This document shows, in pieces, positions 1 to 8,333 of a stretch of DNA of 64,000 nucleotides. Location of the stretch: the NCBI GenBank assembly GCA_016706595.1, contig JADJJH010000001.1:496001-560000 (forward strand), given 5' to 3'. The translations under genes were made by a program, and so were the position numbers. The notes under the pieces were generated by a model. The model saw only the letters and a program-made list of their open reading frames with translations, did no database searches and was not told where the DNA came from. Every line of letters starts with the position of its first letter. Positions within the stretch are counted from its first letter, which is position 1. The DNA is from Bacteroidota bacterium. Lineage in GTDB: Bacteria > Bacteroidota > Bacteroidia > Chitinophagales > Chitinophagaceae.

Positions 1-218
1 TCTACAAACTCAATGGTAGTAGGCAGTATGCGCTGAGGTTGAACAAGTTCAGCTAATTTGCTTAATCGCGCATCCGGCACATCCACCTGACCTACATTAG
101 GTTCAATGGTACAAAAACGATAATTAGAAGCTTGTGCTTTAGCACTATTACTTACTGCATTAAAAAGTGTTGATTTACCTACGTTCGGAAGTCCAACAAT
201 ACCAACCTGTAAAGCCAT
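1..218 (-). CDS. ychF: Redox-regulated ATPase YchF (Obg-like GTPase family), N-terminal part
   Basis: The reverse strand encodes the first 72 residues of a P-loop protein; the gene runs off the left edge. It begins MALQVGIVGLPNVGKSTLF, the G1/Walker A motif of the YchF/Ola1 branch of the Obg family, followed by NYRFCTIEPNVGQVDVPD, the G2 region typical of YchF. The family binds the ribosome and hydrolyses ATP rather than GTP. The ATG at 218-216 is the obvious start because the family begins a few residues before the P-loop. A Bacteroidota -7 element lies 23 nt upstream. Confidence 0.93.
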   Translation of the reverse strand, partial: MALQVGIVGLPNVGKSTLFNAVSNSAKAQASNYRFCTIEPNVGQVDVPDARLSKLAELVQPQRILPTTIEFV

Positions 219-241
219 TATACTGAATTTTAAAATGGGCG

Positions 242-249
242 CAAAGGTA
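242..249 (-). promoter_or_regulatory. Bacteroidota -7 element for ychF
   Basis: TACCTTTG on the reverse strand matches the TAnnTTTG consensus and lies 23 nt before the ychF ATG. I do not see a convincing -33 TTTG at the expected distance. Confidence 0.5.
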
Positions 250-427
250 ACCGAATCCTATTAGGTATCAGATTTATCTGATTATTTTTTTTTAAGGGTA
301 ATAAATTTACGCAAAACGTTTATTTTGATAGATTAGTATGTCGAATATAGCAAGACATGTTGCCTCTTCTCGCGTTGGCAACAAAAGCGCTGATGCTACT
401 TTCAACCGCCTTGTTAAACTCGACTGT

Positions 428-1777
428 TTATCTTAAAATTCTATAATTCGATGGATAATAATTATTCACCCGATTGCCTAAGTTTTTAATCCAACCTAAA
501 TTTCGATTTTGATATTGTACCAATAGCCAGCCTTTCGTTTTATTTTCTATATGTATACTTTCCTTTTTTAAATATCGAATGGAGTCATCTAATGAAAGTT
601 CTACAAAAGGTATATCGGGTTTTATATCGCCATACATGGCCAATTCATGATCGGGTAATAATTCATCGCGTATCATTTTGCCGGCAAGTATGCCTTTTTT
701 AATGAGTTTAAGTTGTGATGAAAATAATTGCAAATACTTTTCATGAGCCGAATGAATCATCATCACATAATCATTGTGTTGAATGCTGATTTTGTTTTCG
801 ATATTCACATACTTTTCAAGTAAGGCTATCGATGGATATTTTTTTTCGGTAACCGGTTTCTCAATTATTCCGGTTGAAGAGTTCATTTCACCTTTTACAA
901 AACAAGCCAAAAAAAAGCCTTCGCCTTTTAATAGATGTGGAAAGAAACGATAGCCATAACCTTGTTCATTTTTGCTTTGGGTTTCAACTATGCCCCAAGC
1001 TGCTGGTATTTGTAAGGGTACTGATGTGAGATGGCATTTTTCTAAAATAAAATCTACCATTTCTTCATTTTCTGATTCACAAAACGAACAAGTCATGTAC
1101 ACCAAAATGCCATTTTGTTGTAAGCTGGGTACCAAATCATGCAGTATTCTTTTTTGCCGTTCGGCGCAAAGCTTCACCATATCCATATTCCAATCGTTTG
1201 CAAATTCAGGTTTCTTTCTAAATAATCCTGAACCCGAACAAGGTGCATCTACTAAAATAATATCAAATAAAGCACTTAAAGAGGTAAACTGCTTGGGGTC
1301 GTTTTGTGTAACCCAAGTATTCATCTTTCCCCATTTATTTAAATTTTCGGTAAGTATAGAGGCTCTGCTGCTAATCACTTCATTGGCAATTAATAAAGAT
1401 TCGTCATTGAGTAACGAAGCCAGTAATGTAGATTTTCCGCCAGGGGCAGCACAAGCATCTAAGGCTACAAGTTGCTTATTAAAATCAACTACTTGTTGCA
1501 AGGCATACGATAAAAACATCGACGAAGCTTCTTGCACATAATAGCAACCTGCATGTAATAATGGGTCGTGAGTAAAATTCGGACGATCTGTTAAATACCT
1601 ACCTTCGCTACACCAAGGTACACCTTCAGCGTTTTCAAATGCCATGGATGGTTTCGAAGGGTTTAGTCGAACAGAAATTACCGGTGCTTGCTGATGCGAT
1701 TCAATAAATGCTTGTTCATCAATTTCTAAAGTTTCAGAAAAGCTATTTAATAAGTCATTAGGGAGTGAAAGATTCAA
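428..1777 (-). CDS. rRNA (cytosine-C5-)-methyltransferase, NOL1/NOP2/Sun (RsmF-like)
   Basis: A 449-residue S-adenosylmethionine-dependent RNA m5C methyltransferase. The SAM-binding motif DACAAPGGKS is at residues 107-116. Motif IV DAPCSG is at 177-182, with the releasing cysteine Cys180. Motif VI MTCS has Cys230, the expected nucleophile. The region after about residue 300 corresponds to the RsmF-type C-terminal RNA-binding extension and ends in a basic, aromatic tail. The reading frame opens with TTG; no better ATG precedes the conserved N-terminal helix. It is divergent from aroK, with about 30 bp between them. I infer rRNA rather than tRNA as substrate from overall RsmF likeness only. Confidence 0.88.
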   Translation of the reverse strand: MNLSLPNDLLNSFSETLEIDEQAFIESHQQAPVISVRLNPSKPSMAFENAEGVPWCSEGRYLTDRPNFTHDPLLHAGCYYVQEASSMFLSYALQQVVDFNKQLVALDACAAPGGKSTLLASLLNDESLLIANEVISSRASILTENLNKWGKMNTWVTQNDPKQFTSLSALFDIILVDAPCSGSGLFRKKPEFANDWNMDMVKLCAERQKRILHDLVPSLQQNGILVYMTCSFCESENEEMVDFILEKCHLTSVPLQIPAAWGIVETQSKNEQGYGYRFFPHLLKGEGFFLACFVKGEMNSSTGIIEKPVTEKKYPSIALLEKYVNIENKISIQHNDYVMMIHSAHEKYLQLFSSQLKLIKKGILAGKMIRDELLPDHELAMYGDIKPDIPFVELSLDDSIRYLKKESIHIENKTKGWLLVQYQNRNLGWIKNLGNRVNNYYPSNYRILR

Positions 1778-1808
1778 ATGAAACAGATATTTTTACAATT
1801 CTACAAAT

Positions 1809-2318
1809 ATGAGATTTTTCTTAACAGGATTTATGGGTTGCGGTAAAAGTTTTTGGGGAAGAAGATTAGCGCCCATTTACAATTTACCTTTTTTTGATTT
1901 AGATGAAGTGATTGAAACATCAGAAGGGAAATCAATTTCAACCATTTTTGAGGAAATAGGAGAGGAGGCTTTTAGGGAACTTGAAAAATTTCATTTACAC
2001 AATATTATTCAGCATCACTCAAAATTTATAATGAGCACAGGTGGAGGAACTCCTTGTTATAGTGATAATTTGCAGTTGATGAATGCAAAAGGTATCAGTA
2101 TTTATGTAAAAGCTTCACCCGAATTTTTAGCGAATAACTTGCGTAACGAAATTCATCAACGCCCACTGCTAGCCAACATTTCTGAAATGGAATTAGAAAA
2201 TTTCATTGAACGAAAATTATTAGAAAGGAAAAGCTTGTATGAAATGTCGACATATATAGTAGAAGCGAATTCGGTGAATGAGATTATCTTTGGCGACATA
2301 ATTTTACAATATGTATAA
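1809..2318 (+). CDS. aroK: Shikimate kinase
   Basis: A 169-residue enzyme that phosphorylates shikimate to shikimate 3-phosphate in the chorismate pathway. Seen in the sequence: Walker A GFMGCGKS at residues 7-14, the substrate-binding DLDEVIE motif near residue 31, the STGGGTPC motif near residue 77 (the GGG that contacts shikimate) and the lid arginine region HQRPLL. Length is normal for the family. Its last 8 bases overlap the start of the DUF423 gene, so the two are probably co-transcribed, with ccmB following. Confidence 0.93.
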   Translation: MRFFLTGFMGCGKSFWGRRLAPIYNLPFFDLDEVIETSEGKSISTIFEEIGEEAFRELEKFHLHNIIQHHSKFIMSTGGGTPCYSDNLQLMNAKGISIYVKASPEFLANNLRNEIHQRPLLANISEMELENFIERKLLERKSLYEMSTYIVEANSVNEIIFGDIILQYV

Positions 2319-2709
2319 ACCTGCCTTAGTAAGCGGTATTTTGTTTGCAGCCCTAGCCGTTATTTTAGGTGCATTTGGAGCGCATTATTTGAAAACTATT
2401 TTTACAGCCGACTTATTACAAAGTTTCGAAACCGGTGTGCGATATCAGTTTTATCATGCCATCGGACTACTATGTATTGGTTTTTTGTCGACACATATTG
2501 GTATAAAAGCTAGTAAGCTTCCCTATTGGTTTATGTTATCCGGCATCTTACTTTTTTCGGGGTCAATTTATATTTTGTGTTTTTTAAAAAGCACTGGCAC
2601 AATTGGGTTAACAGGCATTGGTGCTTTAACCCCAATTGGCGGTGTATGTTTTATTGTGGCATGGATATTATTGGTACTTGCCATATTAAAATCCAAAGAA
2701 ACAAATTGA
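2311..2709 (+). CDS. DUF423 (YgdD-family) small integral membrane protein
   Basis: A 132-residue, four-helix inner membrane protein. It shows the DUF423 signature: an N-terminal helix with GAFGAHYLK followed by a loop containing FETGVRYQFYHAIGLL, then three further hydrophobic helices and the late LTGIGALTPIGG segment. No biochemical function is established for the family. The start overlaps the end of aroK by 8 bp and ccmB starts 31 bp downstream, consistent with one operon. Confidence 0.88.
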   Translation: MYKPALVSGILFAALAVILGAFGAHYLKTIFTADLLQSFETGVRYQFYHAIGLLCIGFLSTHIGIKASKLPYWFMLSGILLFSGSIYILCFLKSTGTIGLTGIGALTPIGGVCFIVAWILLVLAILKSKETN

Positions 2710-2740
2710 AATTAAACACTAACCAATCACTGAGTACTTC

Positions 2741-3409
2741 ATGAATACCTCCTCATCTGTTTATCGAATTAGCAAAATGGTTCAAAAGGATGTGATGTTG
2801 GAATGGCGTCAGAAATATTCTGTTTATGGTTTGCTATTATATTTATGCAGTGCCATTTTTGCTATTAATGTATTACAAGAGCGTCCTGAACCTGAAGTAT
2901 GGAATAGTTTATTTTGGATTATTCTTCTATTTGTTTCGGTGAATGCAGTCGCCAAAAGTTTTTTACAAGAGCATAAACATCGAGGTATTTATTATTTTAC
3001 AGTGCATCATCCACGTGAAATTATTATATCAAAACTTATTTACAATGTAGTGCTCATGATAGGTATGAGTTTAGTAAGCTTACTTCTGTTTACGGTTTTA
3101 TTGGGGAGTCCGATTATGAATTTCCCGAAGTTTTTATTGATGGTGATTGTAGGCGGTATGAGCTTATCTTTATTATTTACTTTGCTTTCGGCTATTGCAT
3201 CAAAAGCAGGTGGTAACTCGGCACTCATTGCTATTCTTGGATTTCCTTTAGTTGTTCCGCAATTAATATTATTAGCCGATTTGTCGAAGCCCTTGTTTCA
3301 AACGATGTTGGTATTAGGTTGGTGGAAATTTTTTATTGTGTTGATTGCCTTAGATGTATTGGTTGTTTTATTGTCGGTTATTTTATTTCCTTATTTGTGG
3401 AAGGAATAA
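2741..3409 (+). CDS. ccmB: Cytochrome c biogenesis heme exporter subunit CcmB
   Basis: A 222-residue polytopic membrane protein with about six transmembrane segments. The N-terminal region VQKDVMLEWRQKYSVYGLLLY and the central EHKHRGIYYFTVHHP loop are typical of CcmB, the membrane subunit that works with the CcmA ATPase in the system I cytochrome c maturation pathway. Length matches the family. The usual partner ccmC is not next to it: 535 bp of non-coding sequence follows. In many Bacteroidota ccm genes are scattered or in short clusters, so this does not argue against function. Confidence 0.88.
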   Translation: MNTSSSVYRISKMVQKDVMLEWRQKYSVYGLLLYLCSAIFAINVLQERPEPEVWNSLFWIILLFVSVNAVAKSFLQEHKHRGIYYFTVHHPREIIISKLIYNVVLMIGMSLVSLLLFTVLLGSPIMNFPKFLLMVIVGGMSLSLLFTLLSAIASKAGGNSALIAILGFPLVVPQLILLADLSKPLFQTMLVLGWWKFFIVLIALDVLVVLLSVILFPYLWKE

Positions 3410-3944
3410 AATGATAATACTATAATCTTGAAGGTCACAAATCGCAACCTCAAGATGTAGATTTTTATATTTAGCAAATTCATTGAAGAACATAGTAAAT
3501 TGCAATTGAATATACATTGTTACTTGTAAATGTTGTATGTCTAATTTATTTCTCTGCGAATGGGTATCGCTATAAACTTCTTAGGCGAGACTTTCGGATT
3601 TTGCAATTCCGATAGCTATCGGAAGAGTTTACTATATTGTAAATAATGGCTTTGCAAAATTCGAGTAACGAAGCATAAGAGGTTTATAGAGGTACCCTCT
3701 AAACTTTATTAGCAAAGTTTAAACTTTACACCTACCTTTGCCCCGTTCATGAAGATTCTATTCCTCAACTTTCTTCTCCGGTTAGGCATGTTTACTTCAT
3801 AGTTTGGAAACATAATATTTATTTTCCTTACCACATGCTTATCATTCATTAAATTATTTACCCTTATTATTTGCATTCTTTTATTTTACCAAACTGTTTT
3901 GCAGTTTTAAAATCGTTTTGCAATTTCTTCATTAAAAAATCTAT
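3410..3944. other. 535-bp gap without a gene; dispersed repeat and possible long leader
   Basis: No plausible coding frame. It contains a 14-bp palindrome CCGATAGCTATCGG at 3609-3622 that recurs at 60984-60997, and a 44-bp sequence at 3639-3682 that recurs at 58468-58511. A TACCTTTG -7 element at 3733-3740 could start a transcript with a leader of about 200 nt before the helicase gene; long leaders are common for cold-responsive DEAD-box genes, but that regulation is only inferred. Confidence 0.5.
3639..3682 (+). repeat. 44-bp dispersed repeat, copy 1
   Basis: Matches 58468-58511 with two mismatches (c/a and g/a in the part reading aatggctttgcaaaattcg). Both copies lie in gaps next to a gene end, in the same orientation relative to the window. 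Confidence 0.75.
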
Positions 3945-5231
3945 ATGTCATTTAACAATTTACAACTTATTGAGCCTATCCTTCAGGCTTTAAAAACAGA
4001 AGGTTATACAACACCAACACCTATTCAAGCACAAACCATTCCATTAGCCTTAAACCGAAAAGATATTTTAGGATGCGCACAAACCGGAACCGGTAAAACT
4101 GCCGCATTTGCCATACCTATTATTCAGTTGATGAGTTTAGATAAAACCACTTATCCTGGCAAACGCCCGATACGAAGTTTGATCTTGACTCCTACACGTG
4201 AACTAGCTATTCAAATCGAAGAAAGCTTTTCCAATTACGGTCGCAATACCAGTTTAAAATCATTAGTAATTTTTGGTGGTGTAAGTCAGTTTTCACAAGT
4301 AGAAGCGCTTAAAAAAGGCATCGATATTTTAATTGCAACTCCTGGTCGTTTACTCGATTTAATGAGTCAAGGTTATGTAGATATTAGTCGAATACAATTT
4401 TTTGTTTTAGATGAAGCCGATCGTATGCTCGACATGGGCTTTGTGCACGATGTTAAAAAAGTGATTGCCAAATTACCTGCCAAACGTCAATCTCTATTTT
4501 TCTCGGCAACCATGCCACCCGAAATTGTAAAACTTGCCGATGCCATTTTGGTGAATCCATCTAAGGTTGAAGTAACCCCGGTTTCAAGTACGGCAAATAC
4601 CATTAATCAAGAAGTGTATTTTGTAGATAAAGAGAACAAGAAAAATTTATTGTACGAGATCTTAAAAGATAAATCTATCGAAAGAGTATTGGTTTTTGCG
4701 CGTACAAAACACGGTGCCGATAAGGTAGCCAAAGAATTAAATCGCGTAAATATTCATGCACAAGCTATTCATGGTAATAAATCACAAAATGCTCGTCAGC
4801 ATGCATTAAATAGTTTTAAGGCTAAGCTAACGCGCGTGTTGGTGGCTACCGATATTGCAGCGCGTGGTATTGATATTGATGAGCTAACGCATGTCATCAA
4901 TTACGAGTTACCTAATATTCCTGAATCTTATGTACATCGAATTGGTCGAACGGGTAGGGCAGGTGCCAGTGGAAAAGCCATTGCCTTTTGCGATGCCGAA
5001 GAGAAAGCGTATCTAAAAGATATTCAAAAATTAATTGGTAAAGAAATTCCGGTGGTTGATAATCATCCTTTTCCATTAGAGAATCATAATCCGGTAAAAG
5101 CGCCTAAACAGCAACGACCACCACGACCGGCTTCGGTAAAAAATATGCAGACAAAAAACAGTCATCATGCACCTGCAACCGCTAAGGCGTTTACGCATAA
5201 GTCGGCACCATCGAAGTATAATAAATTTTAG
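3945..5231 (+). CDS. DEAD-box ATP-dependent RNA helicase (RhlE-like)
   Basis: A 428-residue superfamily 2 helicase. Motifs in order: Q motif (TPIQAQTIP, residues 25-33), motif I AQTGTGKT (45-52), Ia PTRELAIQ, GG, TPGR, II DEAD, III SAT, IV VLVFARTK, V ATDIAARGIDID and VI HRIGRTGRAG. After the two RecA-like domains there is a basic tail of about 60 residues rich in Pro, Lys, His and Ala, as in RhlE proteins that bind RNA non-specifically through the tail. Expected role: ATP-driven unwinding of RNA duplexes in ribosome assembly or mRNA decay. Confidence 0.92.
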   Translation: MSFNNLQLIEPILQALKTEGYTTPTPIQAQTIPLALNRKDILGCAQTGTGKTAAFAIPIIQLMSLDKTTYPGKRPIRSLILTPTRELAIQIEESFSNYGRNTSLKSLVIFGGVSQFSQVEALKKGIDILIATPGRLLDLMSQGYVDISRIQFFVLDEADRMLDMGFVHDVKKVIAKLPAKRQSLFFSATMPPEIVKLADAILVNPSKVEVTPVSSTANTINQEVYFVDKENKKNLLYEILKDKSIERVLVFARTKHGADKVAKELNRVNIHAQAIHGNKSQNARQHALNSFKAKLTRVLVATDIAARGIDIDELTHVINYELPNIPESYVHRIGRTGRAGASGKAIAFCDAEEKAYLKDIQKLIGKEIPVVDNHPFPLENHNPVKAPKQQRPPRPASVKNMQTKNSHHAPATAKAFTHKSAPSKYNKF

Positions 5232-5328
5232 GTTCTAATGTAGTTGTCTTGTAGTTTGATGATTTCTTTTTTGCCCCCCATTTCAATTGTTCTCAATGGA
5301 TGATTCGTTCGGGGGACCTTAACTTTAA

Positions 5329-5394
5329 TTTTCAATCTACAATCTACAATCTACAATCTTCAATTTTCAATTTTCAATCTACAATCTACAATTT
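5329..5394. repeat. Simple tandem repeat, caatcta / caatttt units
   Basis: Seven- to eight-base units (caatcta, caatctt, caatttt) alternate here. Related strings recur at 6179-6230, 8153-8215 and 10912-11050, always next to a REPIN-like palindrome, so they appear to travel with those elements. Confidence 0.75.
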
Positions 5395-5400
5395 TCTTAA

Positions 5401-5460
5401 CGCAGTGTCCGGCAGATTTGCTTGGTAATATGATTAAGGTTTACTAGTGCCGAGACTGCG
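5401..5460 (+). repeat. REPIN-like palindrome, type 2 (lone copy)
   Basis: Two inverted arms (cgcagtgtccggca and tgccgagactgcg) enclose about 33 nt reading gatttg...gtttactag. The same architecture and loop recur at 8083-8145, 9894-9955 and 10840-10901, and in reverse orientation at 38933-38996 next to the RAYT gene. Confidence 0.8.
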
Positions 5461-5600
5461 TGGAGAAATGGTTTCTGAGTTTATAAATAATTGCAACTAT
5501 AGGGATACACACTAAAAAACTCAAAGTCTTGGAATTGCTATAAAAACCTTAGCTTCGCCCGCTCAAAATAAATGGGGGTGAAAATCTTCGAACGAAAATT

Positions 5601-6047
5601 ATGAAACGAATTGCCACTTACCGAAAACTTTTAGGCGCAACGCAAGAAACAAAACTTTCAGAATTAAAAACAACATATCGAAATTTAATTAAGGAATGGC
5701 ACCCTGATAAAATTCAAGATGATGATAATCGTAAAGCTGAAGCCGAAGTAAAAAGCAAAGAAATTATTGCCGGTTATCATTTTTTAGTGAGTATTGCCCC
5801 CGAAAAGATTGCACAAAACAAAGAAGAATATAACAGGGTTACAAGTACATCCTATGTTGATGATTTTGAACACAAAGGGCAAAACTTGAAAATTACCTTT
5901 CAAGGCGGTAGTGTATATGAATACTTAGGCGTGCCAAAAAGTATTTATGTCAAAATGGTGAATTCGCCAACGATTACACGATTTGCAAAGCGACATATTT
6001 TCAATTCATACACCTACAGAAATATCGGAAAGGAAACCGAAGCCTAA
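5601..6047 (+). CDS. J-domain protein with C-terminal KTSC domain
   Basis: A 148-residue two-domain protein. Residues 1-70 resemble a J-domain, with the diagnostic HPD at 34-36 in LIKEWHPDKIQ, the site that stimulates DnaK ATPase. Residues about 80-145 are a KTSC domain (LKITFQGGSVYEYLGVPKSI followed by NSPTITRFAKRHI), a small fold of unknown role often found fused to nucleic-acid-related or chaperone domains. It sits at the start of the accessory island, isolated by repeats on both sides. It may act as a DnaK recruiter for an RNA or DNA substrate, but that is inference. Confidence 0.82.
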   Translation: MKRIATYRKLLGATQETKLSELKTTYRNLIKEWHPDKIQDDDNRKAEAEVKSKEIIAGYHFLVSIAPEKIAQNKEEYNRVTSTSYVDDFEHKGQNLKITFQGGSVYEYLGVPKSIYVKMVNSPTITRFAKRHIFNSYTYRNIGKETEA

Positions 6048-6102
6048 TGAGTGCTAGTGAGAAAAGTTGTGTTTGATATTTTCATTCAGACTACATTTCA
6101 TT

Positions 6103-6169
6103 CCCCGCTGAGTCTCGGCTATTATTCAAAATACTATCACTTATCAACTCTTGTTGCCGGACTCTGCGC
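6103..6169 (+). repeat. REPIN-like palindrome, type 1
   Basis: Arms ccccgctgagtctcggc and gccggactctgcg enclose a 36-nt spacer (tattattcaaaatactatca...). Only the first half of the double element seen at 7968-8145 is present; simple repeats follow directly. Confidence 0.82.
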
Positions 6170-6221
6170 AGAGAAAATTTTCAATTTTCAATTAATCATT
6201 AACAATTAATCATTAACCATT

Positions 6222-6350
6222 AATCATTGACCATTGATTTCTATTCATTGAATGATATTTTGAATGAGTTATATTACATTTGACAAGCTAATTGCTTTGA
6301 GATGATGAAGGTAAGGTATGGATGAGGAAATTGTAGGAAGCCGAACGTTA
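6222..6350 (+). repeat. 129-bp dispersed repeat, copy 1, ending GAACGTTA
   Basis: Aligns without gaps to 8205-8333 with 8 mismatches by my count. Both copies follow a REPIN and a simple-repeat tract and end in GAACGTTA just before the next gene cassette, which suggests a shared junction sequence. Confidence 0.8.
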
Positions 6351-6399
6351 TAGCCAATGCTAAAAGGACCGAAACACTAAGACAAGCAAACAAAATAAA

Positions 6400-6430
6400 T
6401 TTGGATGAGTTGTCTGAATAGTTAACTTTG
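6400..6430 (+). promoter_or_regulatory. Bacteroidota promoter for HigBA-like pair 1
   Basis: TTTG at 6400-6403, a 19-nt spacer and TAACTTTG at 6423-6430 fit the -33/-7 consensus exactly. Only 4 nt separate the -7 element from the GTG at 6435, so the mRNA is predicted to be leaderless. Confidence 0.75.
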
Positions 6431-6434
6431 CTTT

Positions 6435-6779
6435 GTGACTTACGACAGACAAGTAGTAGCATACAAAAAATATTTTCTCGACTTTTATGAGAGGATGCCC
6501 GACAATGTTCAAGCAAAGATTGAGTGGACATTAAATCTGATTCGAGTAACTCAACAAGTACCAGAAAAGTATTTTAAACATTTAGAAGGAACAAAAGGTC
6601 TTTATGAAATTAGAGTTGAAGTTGGAAGCAATATTTATCGAATCTTCTCTTTTTTCGACAAAGGTAATTTAGTAGTTCTTGGAAATGCATTTCAAAAGAA
6701 AACTCAAAAGACACCAAAACAAGAAATAGAAAAAGCAATTAAAATAATGGAGGAATATCAAAATGAAAACAAAAAATAA
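6435..6779 (+). CDS. RelE/HigB-type toxin (phage Gp49-like, DUF891 family), pair 1
   Basis: A 114-residue toxin of the HigB/Gp49-like branch, which in studied members cleaves mRNA on the ribosome. Family signatures: YFLDFYERMPDNVQAKIEWTL, then GLYEIRVEVGSNIYRIFSFF, VVLGNAFQKKTQKTPKQEI and a basic C-terminal helix. The start is GTG at 6435, supported by a promoter ending 4 nt upstream. The HTH antitoxin gene overlaps its 3' end by 17 bp, the reversed toxin-first order typical of HigBA. A close paralogue lies at 10070-10417. Confidence 0.88.
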   Translation: MTYDRQVVAYKKYFLDFYERMPDNVQAKIEWTLNLIRVTQQVPEKYFKHLEGTKGLYEIRVEVGSNIYRIFSFFDKGNLVVLGNAFQKKTQKTPKQEIEKAIKIMEEYQNENKK

Positions 6780-7065
6780 TATCACAACATTAGACCAAAT
6801 ACTTGATAAAAAGTATGGAAAAAAAGGACAACCCAAGCGCGAACAATGGGAACAACAATTTGAAACATTTCGACTTGGCGTTTTGCTTGAAGAAGCACGT
6901 ACAAAACTAGGAATGACACAAGAAGAACTTGCAGAAAAATGTGGGACAAATAAATCTTACATTTCACGCATTGAAAACAACTCTTCAGACATTCGTCTTT
7001 CGACACTCATGAAAATTATTCAGCAAGGACTAGGCGGACACTTAAAATTGACACTCCAAATATAA
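6763..7065 (+). CDS. HigA-type antitoxin, XRE-family HTH protein, pair 1
   Basis: A 100-residue DNA-binding antitoxin. The N-terminal third (LDQILDKKYGKKGQPKREQW) is charged and probably binds the toxin. Residues about 45-95 form a Cro/C1-type helix-turn-helix, with LGMTQEELAEKCGTNKSYIS and RIENNSSDIRLSTLMKI. Such antitoxins usually repress their own operon. It overlaps the toxin gene by 17 bp, implying translational coupling, and is paralogous to the protein at 10401-10706. Confidence 0.88.
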   Translation: MKTKNNITTLDQILDKKYGKKGQPKREQWEQQFETFRLGVLLEEARTKLGMTQEELAEKCGTNKSYISRIENNSSDIRLSTLMKIIQQGLGGHLKLTLQI

Positions 7066-7377
7066 TGACCGTAAATGCACTGGCTATAACATGCGGTAAT
7101 GGCGCAATGCCGGCATTCGTAATACCCCAAAATTTTAGTCCTTATAAAATTTTTACACACCGATTATTTTCGTTCCTTTAACTCCGGCACTGACGCCAAC
7201 CGCCAACCGTTGGTGGTCATTCGACAAGATTATCGCAAACTTTCATGAAGAATTTAATTGTTTATTTTTCAATAGAATTTTTATCTGACCGTACTTGAAA
7301 TGTAGCTAGGGTTCAAGCGATAATCAAAATTGGCTGGAATATTTTTTTGCTTTACTTTTATTATCAAATTTCAAGAA
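7066..7377. other. attC-like junction 1 (inverted repeat) after HigBA-like pair 1
   Basis: At 7081-7216 two imperfect arms, ggcgcaatgccggcat (7101-7116) and ctccggcactgacgcc (7182-7197), can pair across an AT-rich loop, flanked by ctataac on the left and aaccgttgg on the right. This has the layout of an integron attC site, although the outer 7-mers do not match RYYYAAC/GTTRRRY fully. No gene is visible in the remaining sequence to 7377. Confidence 0.4.
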
Positions 7378-7620
7378 ATGAATTCCGTGGACATTGCTAG
7401 AAACCGATTAATTGATAAATTATTGGTGATTTCAAACAAATCGTATTTGGATGCGCTTTATAAAATTGTGGAACAGAGTCCGGTTATATCTGACAAGGTC
7501 CAATTATCAGAATCTCAGAGGGAAATGCTCCAGATGAGCGAGGATGATTATAAAGCAGGACGATTTATTACGCATGAGCAACTTGAAAGAGAAGACACTG
7601 AATGGCTCGGAAAATTGTAA
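7378..7620 (+). CDS. Antitoxin-like protein of a ParE/RelE-type module
   Basis: An 80-residue acidic protein starting MNSVDIARNRLIDKLL and ending FITHEQLEREDTEWLGKL. The C-terminal pattern (SEDDYKAGRFITHEQ) is typical of small antitoxins paired with RelE/ParE toxins in Bacteroidota. I chose the ATG at 7378 over an upstream TTG because the extra residues would be an unlikely hydrophobic stretch. The toxin gene starts within its last 19 bp in another frame. Family name is not certain; the module assignment rests on the neighbour. Confidence 0.75.
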   Translation: MNSVDIARNRLIDKLLVISNKSYLDALYKIVEQSPVISDKVQLSESQREMLQMSEDDYKAGRFITHEQLEREDTEWLGKL

Positions 7621-7914
7621 TTTGGTCAGAAACAGCTGTTCGACAAAGACGTGGAATATTTCAATACTGGAATAATAGAAATCGTAGCACAAAATAATTA
7701 TACTAATAGGTTTAGGAATCTCATTAATGAACATATTGCATTGATTAGCTCTAACCCAGAATCGTTTTTGAACTCTGAGTTTGATGACTATCATGTAACC
7801 ATAATTGAACATTTCTGTTTGTATTATAAAATATTACAAAATGAAATTCTAATAACAGCATTTTGGGACTCTCGACAAGACCCTGACAATCTGTTAAAGA
7901 TTCTCAAGAAGTGA
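7602..7914 (+). pseudogene. RelE/ParE-family toxin, frameshifted
   Basis: Translation from ATG 7602 gives MARKIVIWSETAVRQRRGIF and on to residue 31 (NRNRSTK), then TAA. In the frame one base further on, the same family continues from about 7690: NYTNRFRNLINEHIALIS, later FCLYYKILQNEILITAFWD, SRQDP and a short tail, stopping at 7914. Together the two pieces make a standard RelE/ParE toxin of about 100 residues. The break lies in the A-rich run cacaaaataatta (about 7687-7699), where one extra base explains it. It may be an inactivating mutation, a slippage site or a sequence error. The antitoxin partner is intact. Confidence 0.78.
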
Positions 7915-7967
7915 ACGTTAGCCAACAGCCGCTAAAAACAAGCAGGGCTGAGTAGCTTTTCTTCATT

Positions 7968-8145
7968 CCCCGCGGAGTCTCGACTATTATTCAAAATACT
8001 ATCACCTCTCAACTCTTGTTGCCGGACTCTGCGGCTTGTAAGTATTCGCATCTTTATATTTTTTCAGAATCAAATTTCCTATCGCAGATTGGGGCAGATT
8101 TGATTGGTACTCTGATTAAGGTTTACTAGTGACGAGAATCTGTGG
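7968..8145 (+). repeat. Double REPIN-like element (type 1 at 7968-8034, type 2 at 8083-8145)
   Basis: Type 1 arms cccgcggagtctcgac and gccggactctgcgg enclose tattattcaaaatactatca... A 48-nt linker (cttgtaagtattcgcatctt...) joins it to type 2, whose arms here are degraded (cgcagattggggca and gacgagaatctgtgg). The whole block recurs at 9781-9955 and 10726-10901. Confidence 0.85.
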
Positions 8146-8204
8146 GGAGAAAATTTTCAATCTTCAATCTACAGTTTTCAATCTTCAATTAATCATTCAC
8201 CATT

Positions 8205-8333
8205 AATCATTGACCATTGATTTCTGTTCATTGAATAATATTTTGAATGAGTTTTATTACATTTGATAAGCTAATTGCTTTGAGATGAAGAGGGTAAGGT
8301 ATGGATGAGGAAATTGCAGGAAGCTGAACGTTA
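8205..8333 (+). repeat. 129-bp dispersed repeat, copy 2, ending GAACGTTA
   Basis: Gap-free match to 6222-6350 (8 mismatches by eye). As there, it ends at the edge of the next cassette. Confidence 0.8.

Noticed and set aside
972..1541. A 189-codon + strand open frame inside the rRNA methyltransferase gene
   Set aside because: It is antisense to a well-conserved gene and its product has no family features.
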